Of a stretch of 64,000 bases of DNA, positions 47,270 to 60,590 are shown in pieces. The position numbers and the translations under genes are program-made. The DNA comes from Tubulanus polymorphus. Its lineage: Eukaryota > Nemertea > Palaeonemertea > Tubulaniformes > Tubulanidae. The notes beneath the pieces were generated by a model that was not told where the DNA came from, made no database searches, and worked only from the letters and a program-made list of their open reading frames with translations. The stretch lies in NCBI RefSeq assembly GCF_964204645.1, contig NC_134035.1, forward strand, positions 10,850,501 through 10,914,500, written 5' to 3'. Position 1 is the first letter of the stretch, and each line of letters begins with the position of its first letter.

Positions 47270-48375
47270 CTAGATAAATAAATTGCCCATGGGCAAAGTG
47301 TGGTTTACCTTGAAAGCTAGAGGTTGTTTGGGGTAAGGGCATTGCTTGAAAAATCTTTTTAATTCGTGACTTCAAAGTTCTATGTTGTATTTCATCTTTC
47401 TCAAAGAATTATTTTGTTGTCAAATAAGACCAAAAAGATACATTTCGTAGGGTACAGGTAGGCGCGGCACGGAAACTATTTTATATGTTCAAAGAAATAT
47501 TTTTCAAAATATGAAAAAATATTCAAACAAAATTCACATGGTGTCACATATCAGAGGGTGGCTGAATATTTAGTCTTGGAAACCTCTTGCAATGTATGGC
47601 CGCGGAATCTAAACCGGCGCAGTAAGAAATTGGCGTATTAGATCGTTTTAAATCCTGGAATTTACTACTACAATATTCAGACCTCGACCTATACTTGTAG
47701 TTTTCTGCTTAATATTTTCAGGTCACAAGAAATTACAATTTATTATAAATTATATCAAACAGAAAACATAGCGCTCATCTTCTGTTGATGAAATGTCAGA
47801 CGCGCCAGCAAGCAGCGTTTACAGTATCACTATAGTAGTGTATACTGTACGAGCGTCTGTTTGTGTATGCAACAGTCTATAGCACTCCGCGCGCACGTGG
47901 AGGCCTTGTGTAAGTGAATGTTCGCTTGCACTTCAGTGTCAATCAAATCAATCTCCGGGTATTAAAATGAAACATTACCTGAGCATTTGAAATTTGCATG
48001 TATACGGCACCTAGTCCAATGAAACGTTCGCCATTCCGGCTTTCCCATAATTATTTTAGTAGCGCCGGAATCCCCGTATATCCCAAAAACAGCCAATCAC
48101 ATTCGCTCGTAGAGACAACGCCCCCCAATCGAGGTCATTGCAATTTTATACGCGAGAGCTAAGAATTTTCCCGCCAAAAACAGTTTTTCGTAGAATTTTA
48201 ACAAAGTTGACCATGTACATCGACGGAGGTTCGCCATGTCTTCAATCGCATCGATTATACGTCGTTTAAACCGAGAACCAATGAAACAAATGCTCACATA
48301 AAAAAACGTACCGCGATTTTACATGAATTGGCTCAATGCCAACTTCATATCGCTGACAAAGGTAAACCAAAAAGT
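47270..48375 (+). repeat. Low-copy repeat, copy B (empty MITE site)
   Basis: Same orientation as 3255-4750. It lacks the MITE at the equivalent position (about 47826-47833), and small deletions disrupt the short ORF found in copy A. Confidence 0.85.
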
Positions 48376-50215
48376 GATGAATATTTCAAGAGCGTTTATT
48401 GTAAGAGAATATTGATGTTCGCGACCAGACATCTTCGAAAGGCTAGCAATAACAATCATCATGCATTATCCACAAAACCGTCTGATACATCGGTCGGGTA
48501 GCTGGAATTAAAGCATCATTTTTCCGAACGCGTTTAAGATTCTCGCTTTATGATGGCTCGTTCCGTCGCCGAAGAAATAAATTAACACCCGAACACGCAT
48601 TGCACGTATCGTTGTTTACGGCGATACGACACAATGTTAACCAGATTTATTATTTACGCACTGGGGAGGGGGTAAAGCAACGCGGAACAATACCAGTCGA
48701 TCAACACTTGCCAAAGCCGAACGGATATTTGAATTGTCTAATTCACGGGTTATCTTTTATTTAGACTCGTGACGAAACAAGTTGCGCGTCGGAAGAGGAA
48801 AAAATTCAATTTCCACCAGATGTATTTTATAGCTTTGCACGTCAGCGCGTAATGTATAGTTATTATCAAATATGGTTCGACGGACTCGTCGATTTTATGC
48901 CGAAACGAACACGGGAAATAGCGGCGCAATACGAAGAGCGACATTTAAAAAAAAGGATGCGGAAAAAGATTTGAAAGAATTACGAATGAAAGGTTAATGA
49001 CGCAGGCGGGAAACATGTTTCGCTAAAAGCAGATTAACAAATGTTTAATTACGAGAAAGGAACTTTTATTCGATCTGTGAATTTGGCGTCAGAACAAAAA
49101 AAAAGAGGAATAGAAGAGAATATAGCTCTAAAGCAGCGATAACGGGTTTTCTGCGCGACGGAGATAACGGGTTTTCTGCGCAATTTCTTTTCATCCGTTT
49201 CAACACGGACGTAGCGTTTAATCAAGATTACGCAAAACGATACGGAAGAATCCCTGGGGAAGGGATTTGTAAAAAGAAATCTTTTTCAGTCGCAATAAAA
49301 CCTCGAAGATTTTCATTACAAATAATGCCCCCGGGATGTTCCGTAGAAACTTGTTTTCAAGTAATTCCCCGAATAGATGGAGGATATACAGAATAAGAAT
49401 CTTCGTTGTTACAATCGATGCTGTGACAATCGTTTCTAAAACCAGCGTCGTACGATCATTAACATTCTATGTCGTTTTTAGGAAAGAAAACGTTCATTTA
49501 TTCATCACGTTTAGCGATTTTACTATCCGTGCTCGAAATAGCCCTCCGTGTTTTTACGCCGCAGTTTTCAACTCTATTACAACCGCGTCTGGTCGTGGAA
49601 GACCTTTGAGTGAGATGTCTCCCGACGCGTGATGAGTTATCGGGCGTTTATCCCTCGCATGTCACATTTCATTTGTTTGCCCTACGATTAGACACGATTC
49701 CAATCAGCTCCAGACGGGAAAAAATTCGTATTTTCCTGTTCCCAATTGATCGGCACGTCCGTCAGTTACAGACAGGGCACTGATCGCTGTGAGATCACTC
49801 GTCTATCAGCGCGACACGCTTTCTTTTGATTGGAGCCAAATTAGCAGAAGACGACGGCGCAATGAACTATTCAACTGCGGCTCCATAACCGAACATTTTA
49901 GACTCATCTTACAACATGTCGCTTGTATCCTCTTTTGACCATTGAGCCATTGTTGTTTATCAGTTTGTTGACAGTTCTGAATATACGTATCATGTTTCTT
50001 GCGAGCATGAACGCACTACGAGCGCGTGTGGACAGTTTGGTTACAAATGTTACTTAGAAAAGAAAAGGAATCCGAAAAAAACGAAGCTGGTAATACTGGG
50101 ACTGATTCGTAGACAGATTTTCGGTATAATAAACTCTTTCGGAAAATTCTCTGTAAAAATACTTATGAAAATTCATTATCATTCAAATAATCTTTTAGAT
50201 GCTTTCGACCAGCGA
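48376..50215. other. No supported gene
   Basis: No ORF with family motifs. 'cgggttttctgcgc' is repeated at about 49143 and 49168. Confidence 0.4.
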
Positions 50216-50305
50216 CCTTTGTAGCTCAGTGGGATAGGCGTGATGCTGCATTCATTCTATTAAGAGTGTAGGTGACGAGTGGGTTCGAGTCCTGCTGGAT
50301 GCTTA
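50216..50305 (+). repeat. tRNA-derived SINE-like element
   Basis: A strong A box (gtagctcagtgggataggcg) and B box (gtgggttcgagtcctgctgg) are about 45 bp apart. Acceptor-stem pairing is poor and the middle is too long for a normal tRNA, so a tRNA-derived SINE is more likely than a tRNA gene. Confidence 0.55.
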
Positions 50306-52838
50306 CAAGTGCGGGCGACACTTATAAGCCGTGGTCCTGTCGTGAGGAAATAATTGGTTAATCCGAATGAGTTGCTAATTGGAAACCAAGGTCTGAACAA
50401 CGTTAAGAAAAACACAAAAAAAACAAAAACAAACGAGCGCGCTTCGGATTGGGAAAATTATATTCTCCAAATGTGGCTTCATTTGAACCCGATTAAGAGT
50501 TTAGCGTCAGATTATCAGTCTTACCTGTCCTTCTCGTCGATCGTATCATACTGGGACCTCTGTTTCGTTTCCATGGAAGATCGTCGACGGATCAAACATG
50601 ATGCCCGCCGTCTGCGAGCATTCAATATGCCTCCTGACGACAACGAAAACCCGAACGACGCTATGGCGTTATTGTATCCGAACCGATGATAAAAAGAGAA
50701 AATAGTAATCCGAAAAGGTACCGACCATCGTTTGAATATTGTAGGCACCGCCTGAATCTTACGTCAAAAAAAGAACAAGTTCCGTTCCGAAAAAAATGAC
50801 GACGATACGAATTCGTAGCAAAATCCTAATTGAAAGATTATTCAAAGCTAATTTTTGATCGCATGCTGTCTTTGTTCATTTAATTCCTGTGCGTCGAAGG
50901 CGAATTGTTATGAATCGCGAGACGAATGATCTAATATCGCTTGTTCTTCACACGGCTGTTGTTTCCATTTACCGAAAAGTTGTTCTTGGCGGCGACGGCG
51001 GCGGCGGCGGTAGCGGCGGCGGGGTTCGCTATACTGCAACTAGCTCTCGCAACGTTTAATCTCACTCGCTATAATCCGGACCACTCTAGCGTACTGATAC
51101 CTTCCATCGCTTTCTGTGCACACACACAACGATCGCGACGCGAGTCGAATAGAAAATAATCGCGTTCGTTGATAAACGATTCGTCAAATCAACGTCGTCT
51201 ACACGACAGATTCCACGTGTATATGTTTACGCGAAATCGGACGAAATGAGAATTCGTATGAGAAAAACTAGTCGCCTCGATGTAACAGTTTGTCACTTCG
51301 CAAAGTATCCTGATGTTCAGCCCTTTTCGAGCCAGCTTTTGAGCTTGCTATTCTTGTAGCCGAATTGACGAAAACCTAGTAAAACCACAATACTTTGAAG
51401 CGTTTTGCGCAGCATTTTTCGTACAGTCATTTTCTATAACTTTTAACCTATGTCTTTTTAAACGCATTATCATTATTTCAATGCACCATGTTTCAGCGGT
51501 GGCAATATTTTCCGCCCTTGTTTTTTTTGCGCACGATTATCGTAAGCGTCGATTTCATTCCGCTCGGGTAATACTTCCTATTTTCCATAGCAACGAGAAC
51601 CGGCGTCGTATAGACAAACGTGTTATTATCACATAAATAAAATGGCGTTTGCGAAATATTGTCAGCGGTTCTATAGCAACCGACGAATTAACCGCGATAA
51701 CGACGAACAACAAAGATAGATTTAAGGCGAGTGCGAAGGTCGGCTTGGCGATTGCCATCGACGATCGCATCACCTTGCACACATAACACCGCAATTTGGT
51801 TAGTAGCTTCGAGATGCGTAAAGCATTACCCCGAAAATAGTATCTAGACTGAAAAAGAGGATGATAATATTTTGCCATAGCTCTACAAATAGGACAGATG
51901 ACGAATTACGGTTATATGAAATCCGTGGGACCAGATAATGATGAACAAGGGGAATTCCCTAGATTGTTTTGTCAGGAGTAAGTTACCAAACACGTCAGGG
52001 GATTCCCTTCGATATTCGGCTCGGATGTACTGGCATACCCTGTACTGGGATAACCCCGCCTTTCTAAAGGCTTGGTGTGTCACTGCGTTGTGTGCATTGG
52101 GGTTGAGCATCAAATCGCGTTTCGAAAAAGCCCAACTCTGTTTCGACCGCAAAGAAAATCATCTCTGCTTAAATGACAAAAATGACAAATAAGCCGTGAC
52201 AAGGAATTATTCCGAGTTTTCGCGATATCAAAAAGGCTCATGAATAAATCAAACAACGACACAGGCGGCGTTACTCGTCGAGTTTCTTTCATCTAATGAA
52301 GATTATTGAAGTTTCATTGAAGTCCAAAAACTACGGATGGAAGACGCCCCACAAATGTCCCCCATTAACATATCTTCAGAAAGAACGGCGTCGCCGAGTT
52401 GTGAATATTTTACTCGAATGAAAAAATAATTTGATTTATAATTCGATGTAATTATGATGTCAGATAATACGATTCAAAGCTGAAAAATTATTTTGGAATT
52501 ATGTTGATAAAGTCTATGACCATTAGTTACCCAAACATGGGTAACCACAGCACTTCGGGGCATTTTGGTTAATAATTTCTTTTTAATGTTCTTTTAAATC
52601 ATCAGTTTTTGATTGTAGGTTTGACACTGCTAATCTTCATTTGCATCGCATTGCAAATTTCTACCGTATGATAAAAGGTTTTGCTGTCAGTTATTTGACT
52701 AGACTAAAGGTTGCGTAAGTAAGGGTATGCCTCATGAAGACTGGGCGATAGTAGTATCAATTTTCAACAGAACATTTCGTATTTTTAGACTTATTGTGGG
52801 ATTTTCTTCATATTCATAGTCAATTACTTTTGAATATA
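50306..52838. other. No supported gene
   Basis: The ORF at 50354-50689 (plus, 111 residues, ending DDNENPNDAMALLYPNR) has no recognised domain and no clear transcript signals. A GGC-type triplet run occurs at about 50990-51020. Confidence 0.4.
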
Positions 52839-52976
52839 TATATATATAGTTTATTAAAGTGTCATCTTTACAAGTAAAGCCAGCCTATAAAAGGCTTACA
52901 AGACACAAATTTTCATACAATTATAACATATTCATGGCATGTTACCGTTACGTCGTAAGGACGCCCTTTCAATATA
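52839..52976 (-). repeat. Dispersed repeat, copy 2
   Basis: Inverted copy of 39048-39190, starting with a TA run, then agtttattaaagtgtcatct and ending ggacgccctttcaat. Confidence 0.8.
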
Positions 52977-54129
52977 GTTACAAACATATTTAATCATTTA
53001 GCAATTCGATAGAATTTGAATTAATACCTCGGTACTTGAAAGGGGAGTTATATCAAGAGTTAGTACATCTTCAATTTTTTGGTATAGGTCATTTCTTGAA
53101 TCATGATATGCGTTAAATGAATATTTTAATTTCTAGTCACAATATCTGCTCCTCCGTTGGGGCAAAGCGATCACTATTATTTTCATGGCTGGGTATCTTT
53201 TGCATTGATATCGTTGGCATATGATTGAATGGTTGTATGTACGGAATTAGCAAAATGAAAAATGGCCTCCGCATTGGCGAAGATTATACGCCGAATCGAA
53301 CCTATTAAATCATCGGCAACAAAACCACGGCTTCATTCTCATCGTAAAACAACTCCGGTAAAGAAACGATAATTACTGTCATTAGCGGTTAAATTACATT
53401 AGTTTTCTGGCGCGTGGCATCCCTTCGTCAATTTCACAAGGCCAGACGACGCCCACGGAGTCGCCTAATGAACGGGATTTATCATATAGCAATAATCCGC
53501 GACTAGGGTCGCAAATAACGAGAAACCAACAACATTGAAAGGCATAATTCCGAGTCTTTGAAAACGATGATGGTCGTAGCTCGTTCAAAAATCACTTTTA
53601 TATGGTACATATGATATGGGCAATTGCCTTAACCTGTAACAAGCCCAAAGGAGGACAAAGTCACTCTATATACACATACATAAATTAGTTAGTATATAGA
53701 GCCAACCACAGTTCTTTTTAGAGAATGCAACAAAAGTTTACAGTTGTTCAAGTAGGTTAAAGCGAATTCCTCCTTGTCCTAGGAGTATCACTTTACAACA
53801 GCGTTCGTGTCACAGAACAGATATTCGTGAATCATTACTTCGTCTTACGCCATATTCAAACGGTTAACAATGCCCACACATGGGAATCGCCGACCGCGCA
53901 CAACTTAGAAGGAAAATACTATACGGGATGCATCTTTGAATATTGATACTAGTATAATGATGAACCTCATCTTGTCGTAATCACCCTCTATCATAAATCA
54001 CATGCCATACATCAGTTTTACGACTAGTAGCCATCGTAGTACACATGTGGCGTACACTATCGGTCATTATCTGGTGGCGTCTTTCTTTATGAATTACGCA
54101 CATTTTCTGTAAGACATGTACCCGGACAC
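52977..54129. other. No supported gene
   Basis: I saw no motif-bearing ORF or repeat structure. Confidence 0.4.
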
Positions 54130-54275
54130 ACTGGGCGACGAAATCGCCGGCGACAGAATCCAACATTATGTTGGATTCGGGCGATTTCGTGGCCGACTAA
54201 TTCGCCCAAAGCGATTGCCCGGACATTCAAGGCGATTCTACCGGCGATTTCGTCGGGCGACGAAATAGGCCGACG
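54130..54275. repeat. GC-rich palindrome with repeated 'gcgatttcgt' motifs
   Basis: At about 54140-54195 acgaaatcgccggcgacaga leads into atccaacat|tatgttggat and back to gggcgatttcgt. Further copies of ggcgatttcgtcgg follow to about 54275. It is likely the terminus of a small inverted-repeat element. Confidence 0.6.
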
Positions 54276-55004
54276 AAATCTATAAGATATTCTGCTCGAG
54301 TATTGGTTACATCAGGATATTTATCCTCTCTTCAACTGATGCCCAAATATTAGCCCAATAGTAATAACCAACTTGAAAACGAACTAGTCACTAGGAGATT
54401 GTACTTAAAAACTCTATGAAACGAATCGATGGTGTATTTTCTAAACGACCCCTCCGACCAAGTAGGCAGTTAGGCTATGGCAAAGAGTAGTGGCAAAAAT
54501 CGCTAAAGATGGATTATTTTCCACCAATGCCGAGCGCTGGATTTCGCTAAATTTCTATCACTAAGAATATCTTTTTTCGATAATGAGTCTCACCAAAACG
54601 ATCTATCCATATGAGTACGATGATATTAAGAACCCAGACAAAAACGCATTTTCCCTAAGACGTCCCTGGCATGCCCAGATGTAAATGCGAATGACGTAAG
54701 AAGACGGTCGTTTGCATATGGATGAGTAAATGAGTTAATGAATGGCTGGGCGACCGCTGTTGTCTTCGCTGTCAGCATTAGCCACCGGTAAAACGCCGAC
54801 ATGGAGCCAATTAGCTGATCTTCACTTCTTGAAGAGGAGATAAGTAACGGTCGCAAACCTAATTAGAACGGCTCCAGTACATAGCTCAAGGTACGTAGCC
54901 AATGACGCATAGCGAAGAGGTGACATCACAATAGAAGTCGTGGGTTCCGTAGACAAATAACTGTCTACAATTCAACTGAAGAAAAAGCCACGATTATGAA
55001 GAAG

Positions 55005-55165
55005 AACTAAGAGAGAAGTGACGTTTAGACTCTTATTCTATGAGCCATTTTCAAAACCAAGAGAGTAGTGACGTTTTGACTCATATTCTCAGAGCCACTT
55101 TCAAAACAGTTCCCATAGAATTGACTCGAAACGTCACTATAGTCTCTTAGTTTCGAGAACTGTTA
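55005..55165. repeat. Direct and inverted repeat cluster 'gagccatttcaaaac'
   Basis: gtgacgtttagactcttatt is repeated as gtgacgttttgactcatatt, and then appears inverted as gactcgaaacgtcac. It looks like a decayed foldback element. Confidence 0.5.
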
Positions 55166-56367
55166 GTCTTTTCTTCGAGTGTGTTAGTATTTTAGATCCG
55201 TTTTTAAATACCTGTTTTTTTCTATGGATTTTACCCGTTTCATGTTTAATCATTTATACGTTGGCAATTCGATTCGAAATTGTCATCTTCGACACTTTCG
55301 GGGGCCCTAAACTTAATCGGAATGATAACACGACCTTATTGCCTCTGTCTCAATCGCCCAGTATTCAACTTTCTGCACTTTGCCGAAATACGACAAAGAA
55401 ATATCACAATTCATCACTTCACGGGATTCTCTCTTGAGAGGTTTGTGCAAAATACGAAGCATAGGATTGAAGCGTGAAATTACAGATTCGTCGGGGCTCA
55501 ACTTAATTCTGCTTTTCCCGAGGTTTCGCCCTCAAGGGACCAATGAATTTCGACTATATCTTCGCAGTCGATAAGGCACATTTATTGGTGACAAAACGAC
55601 GTTCGCTGTTAATAGTCAAGCACCGTGTCTATGTACGGCATTGTGCGTAGGAGTTCGAAAGATTTTTCGAAAGTAGCATCCGTCGCTTCGGCATCGAAAT
55701 GAGTCTAGTACACTGCGGAGATTGTTGCGCACCGGAAATGCACTCGCAGCCGACAAAATCAATTACGCCTTCAATAGTTCGTCAGCTGCTATTCGCCCGG
55801 CCGGAAGTTGGGGAGATTTTCTAAAACGTCGTTACCGAACGTTCACGGCACAAAGCGCCAAACAGGCCTGTAACAAACACTGGCGTTAGGATGGTTCACG
55901 GCGGGTATCGCGGGCAATGTAGACTTTATGAAAACACAACGAGATGCGTATTCGAAATGACGTCTCGGACTTAATTCAAGAGGAGCTTAGTTCCTCGGTT
56001 ACGTACTCTGGCAATCTGTTAAAAAAATTGCGGATTGAAATAAAAACGAGGAATTGAATATGAATGAATTATTTGACACCTTAGAAAAAATGTTGAATAT
56101 TTCAGGAAAAGAAATCTGCAAAAGTTTCAATGCATTAAGGGTCATTTGGTGTTAATGGTAGTTGATCCAACAAGCAAGAAAAACTTCATCCTGACAGTTA
56201 CTTAATAACGCAGGAATAATGTACTCATTCTAAAGGCACTATTAGGAACTGTCTGCAAGACTGATATTAATATCAATATTGAGAGTTAACAAGTAAAAAC
56301 CGACAGTTGATATTAATGTATCTATAATTGTCCGACAGTTTGGGAGTTTATCTAAACTCCATGATCC
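55166..56367. other. No supported gene
   Basis: Nothing recognised beyond short overlapping ORFs. Confidence 0.4.
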
Positions 56368-56460
56368 AGCTCCTTCCACAGTTGCGAGTTAAGATTTCAC
56401 TCTGAGTTAACTCATTGAAAATGAACTAACTTTAACTCACAATTGTGGAACTGGGTCCAT
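56368..56460. repeat. Palindromic element 'cagttccac', copy 2
   Basis: ccttccacagttgcgagtta, gagttaactcattg and ttaactcacaattgtggaac form a palindrome homologous to 29885-29995. Confidence 0.75.
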
Positions 56461-59400
56461 CATCGGAGATACCAAAATGATGATAAACTCCGAAACTGTC
56501 ATACAATAAACTCTTTGATATCAACTGTGGATTTTTAGTTGTAAACTATTAGATTCGTTGGTATTCGAAAAGACGTCTCGAACATCGTAGGGTGCTCAGT
56601 CACCTTATTCGTATTGACATTCCGTCGAAAATATTGCGGATTAAAAACAGAAAAAAAAACGCCATTTCGTTCGTTCGCGATGGAAGGCAATTAGAAATTC
56701 AGGAAGAACTGTCGTCATTTCCCGCTGTTCAAACATGATAAACCTTTCTGATCTCGCGTACGATGAAGTACGAGACCGAATATGGATTTATTCAGCTATC
56801 AAATTATCAAATTGCCAGATTTTGCGGCTGAGAATGAATTCGTTCGTTCGTTCGGAAAGAAAAAGTAAGCTTGACGCACATTCGACGCGGCAGTATTCAT
56901 GCAACCTATTCCGACTGACAACCGCCGCGCTGGTCCTAATGGAATTGTCGTTTTCACTATTTAATGGCCTCAATTTGCGAACAGCGAAAAATGAAATCGC
57001 GGAAACTGAATTCGATTACTTTATCGAATATCGGTTCAGCGCTATACGCGTACACATAATTGAAGATTGATTCATTTTTGTAGACTTGACTCGCGGGGTT
57101 GTACCTTTGGGTACCTGGATTAAGTCTTGTTCATATTTGATTCGCGAATAATCTAGTTAATTTCGATATAGTGTGCCTCGGTAGTTTGTACGGACCGAGT
57201 GTGGATGCTTCCGAAACCGTTATAAAATTCAGAACGCAACTTAATTCCGAAATCACGTTTAGACTCACTTAAACGCCAACTCCACGCCAATGGCTAGAAA
57301 ATTGGCTGCCCATGACAGAGTGTTGTGGCGCTCACTGACTGCCATGAAGCCGTATCGTCTGTCGAGACTGAACGTGTGACCAAGCTCATCATGGACAAGC
57401 GAAAATCAAGAAAGGCTGCTGCTCATATTCATGGGAGCGCCGATAGATTCACGCGTAAGAAATACGGATTTAGAGCAACGTTTCAGCTATAAACTAATGA
57501 CCATCATCAGGCGCGCTAGTTTAGGCTATAGACGAGATGTTGCTCACACTCATTTCTTCAAGAATTTTACATCTTTCGCTGAAATTCATCGTTGGATTTC
57601 TTGGAATATCGTGTATCGTCTCGACCCGTATACAGAAATAATCGACCTATATTCAGAAGCTCCTACGTCTATGGATTAAATCCCCGATTAAATCAAACAT
57701 TTCAGAAATACTAGCCCCATCCAATGGTCTATACTATAGTTCTCGGCCTACGCCTTTGTGCTTTGCCTGACCCAATCTTAAAAATAAATCTTAAATCGTC
57801 TCAGGGGCCGCTGAAGATCGCAAAAAAGGAAGATAAGAACATCGTCAAAAATAATCAACATTTATATACAGACTCGAACGTAATGTTCTATTATTCTACG
57901 CTGCTTATCTTATAACGCGCAGAACAACAAGTATACATAAGATTGGTACGGATTCGTTGTTGACGGACTGTCGCGTTGGGACGAACTATTTTGATTAGAT
58001 TTTTTCTCCGCTTGGCTACGTCCATGATGTCGAGGTATACGCGGACAATATATCGACTACTAAGACGGTCGTAGAAAACGAATCAACTGTCGCCGGTCTG
58101 GCAGGAGCTGTCACAGCCGTCGAAACATATTACAACAGTAAAATCAGACACATATAGTATATTAGATCAATTCATTTCGGGCCAACGACAAAATCTGACG
58201 TCCATATTAAGACCGACACTATTTATTAGGAAAGATCAATCAGTTTTTGAAGACGCCGTCCCGGAGACATTATGATATTAAGAAAATAATGGGTTTTTTA
58301 TGTTGAAACAGAGAATTGTCCCTTTTTGTTCGGTTGATTGATTGATAGCATTATGATTCGATTACTATAGTTATCTATTGTGTCCCTTGTAAACCCACCA
58401 CACCTGTCGGGGAAGAAAGATAGTTCTATTTTTATTTTAAGGACGGGAAGATAATCCGCTGTTTTTATCGGCAAATTTTTTGCTCAATTTACCAATAAAG
58501 GGGTCAAATAGTCTGAATCATAATTACATTGTGAACTGACCGGTTATTCCTTCTAACGCCCAAAGATTTGCAAGGATACAGTTTCATTGGTATAAGGACA
58601 ATATATCTAATGTTTGTAGACTTTTTTCCGACGGAATCAAATACATTTGTCATACTTTGAACAGGTAGAGTCGACTTCGTTGATTGTGCTGTTGCACTAG
58701 TTATTGCAGTTATTGTCAGAATCAGTGGTCAATATATAGAATTAATTCTAGACCATAAAGCTTTACTTATCAAATACGCAGTTCAAGTATCTCCAGAGTT
58801 TAACTGAATATGTCAATTCAACTCTCGTGCTCAGTCATTTGATTCCGGACCAAGATCTACAGAATCGTAATTGAATTTAAAAGTCAAATTGATTCGGTTC
58901 AATTTAATCTAATTTCAAGGCAACTGTTAATGCACAAAAGTGCGTTCGTGTGCGGTTTTAAACCGCAACCCGCGGCACCACATATATACGGCTTATTCAC
59001 GCGTTCTGTATCGCGCGTGTCTGGGAAGCGCAATCACCGTTCGTTCGTCTTAACATCAAAATGCTGGTCAGGTAAGACACTTTACATCGGGTACTCGTTA
59101 GAACGGAGACAATGTTTAGATGAACGAGTCTAAGGACCGCGCATCAGTCACTGAAAGAAGCCGCGTTAGCCATTAAGATCTGCGATGTCGGTCAACGACG
59201 CTGCACGATTGATTGCGCTTCGCAATCGCGACGACTTGAATTTGCTGACAGGCACTGTCTGAGAAACGTGCCGCCGCGACGGCATCTGAAGTTAATGGAT
59301 ACTGACGACTTTTTTCTCCGAGGGTCTTCGTCAATTTCGGCATGACTATCGTTTTATTTGGCCATTTTAGGTCGTCTTTGGCAACCATGCGTTTAATGAA

Positions 59401-60304
59401 AGTCCAACCGTGTCGCATATATCTGAATTATCTGCTTTATGTCACAGTTTGTTTTTTTTTGCGAACGCGAGAACTATTCATAAAGATGGCGTTGTTCAAT
59501 GATCTGTGTAGCGGACAGACTCTTCGAAGTGATGAGAAACGTGGATAAGGTGTAACGGTTATAGCAGTGATGCGGATTGCGGCTGCAAACCAAACCGTAT
59601 CGCACACGACATCTAACGATTAGTAGCGATACTTTCGTATTACTATAAATCTCGGCCGTTCCGATCTCTCCTAGACTTGTAGAATATCTCTGAGCATAGA
59701 AAAAACTAATCGAAAGACAACAGTACGCCTACTCTCGATTCATGTCCTCTTATATTTTCTTTGTATTTATAGACTGATGGAAGCCTTGATTTAGCTTTTT
59801 AAATTTCCAAATTTCTGGATCTACTATATTTCTAGCCATGAACAAATACACAATATCCGTGTAAGAAAAAGGAGAGAGATCCCACAATAAATTCAACCAA
59901 AGATGTAAAGTTCTTGATTAATAGTGTTTACGAAGCATTATTTTAGCAATATTAGCACGCTTGATGATGGCTAATAGTCTTTAGTTGCTCAAATATATAT
60001 ATCAACAATTCTATTCAGAACTTTCCATCGGAATGACTGCGGGATTCCTCTCGTATGTTCTAGCCATCAGTATTCGTAACAAACTGTTTAGGCCTATCGC
60101 CTGATTTCGTGTTAATGGTTTATTCTATCTATTCGCATGGAAACGAACGACGAACAATTCCTGACAAACAATCGGTCATAAGTGCGTGATGATTATAATT
60201 ATCACTTGTTTCAAGCAGCTCTTGTTCTACACGTATTGTTCAGGGCACTACGACGTACGCTATCAGGTATTCTAAGAGAGAATTCTGTTGTTTTCGACAT
60301 TCAG
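56461..60304. other. No supported gene; one weak exon candidate
   Basis: Plus-strand 58012-58155 has a coding-looking stretch (VEVYADNISTTKTVVENEST, then VAGLAGAVTAVETYYNS) to a TAG, without convincing splice sites. Nothing else is recognised. Confidence 0.35.
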
Positions 60305-60416
60305 CTGGAACCAGTTCCACGGCTGTGAGTTTGAGTTAACTCTGAGTTAAAGTTAGTTCATTTTCAACGAGTTGACTCAAAGTCAAATCTTAACTCACAA
60401 TGGACCTTGACCCTGG
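60305..60416. repeat. Palindromic element 'cagttccac', copy 3
   Basis: accagttccacggctgtgag and aactctgagttaaagttagt are followed by the inverted half, ending ttaactcacaatgg. Confidence 0.75.
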
Positions 60417-60427
60417 TGACAATAAAC

Positions 60428-60590
60428 CATTTTACAGTTGCTAACCGCCATTTTGTTCGGGTATTTTTCTCCTGCATTGTTGGGTCATTTTTTGCTTTTT
60501 TAAAACTATTTGTTTTGACAACTTCGACAACATTCAAATCGTGTGAATACAGGACTCGGTTACCCTAACAAAATGGTGGCTAGCAACTAT
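60428..60590. mobile_element. Short MITE with 'gccattttgtt' TIRs
   Basis: The left end cagttgctaaccgccatttt(gttcggg) is mirrored by taacaaaatggtggctagcaac at the right, enclosing about 120 bp. It is related to the 29378-29851 element by its terminal gccatttt motif. Confidence 0.65.

Noticed and set aside
50216-50305. Functional tRNA gene
   Set aside because: A and B boxes are good, but the acceptor stem does not pair and no clear anticodon arm is seen. A SINE is the better reading.
50354-50689. 111-residue plus-strand ORF
   Set aside because: No domain, no signal peptide, no splice or poly(A) context, and an antisense ORF overlaps. It is not distinguishable from chance.
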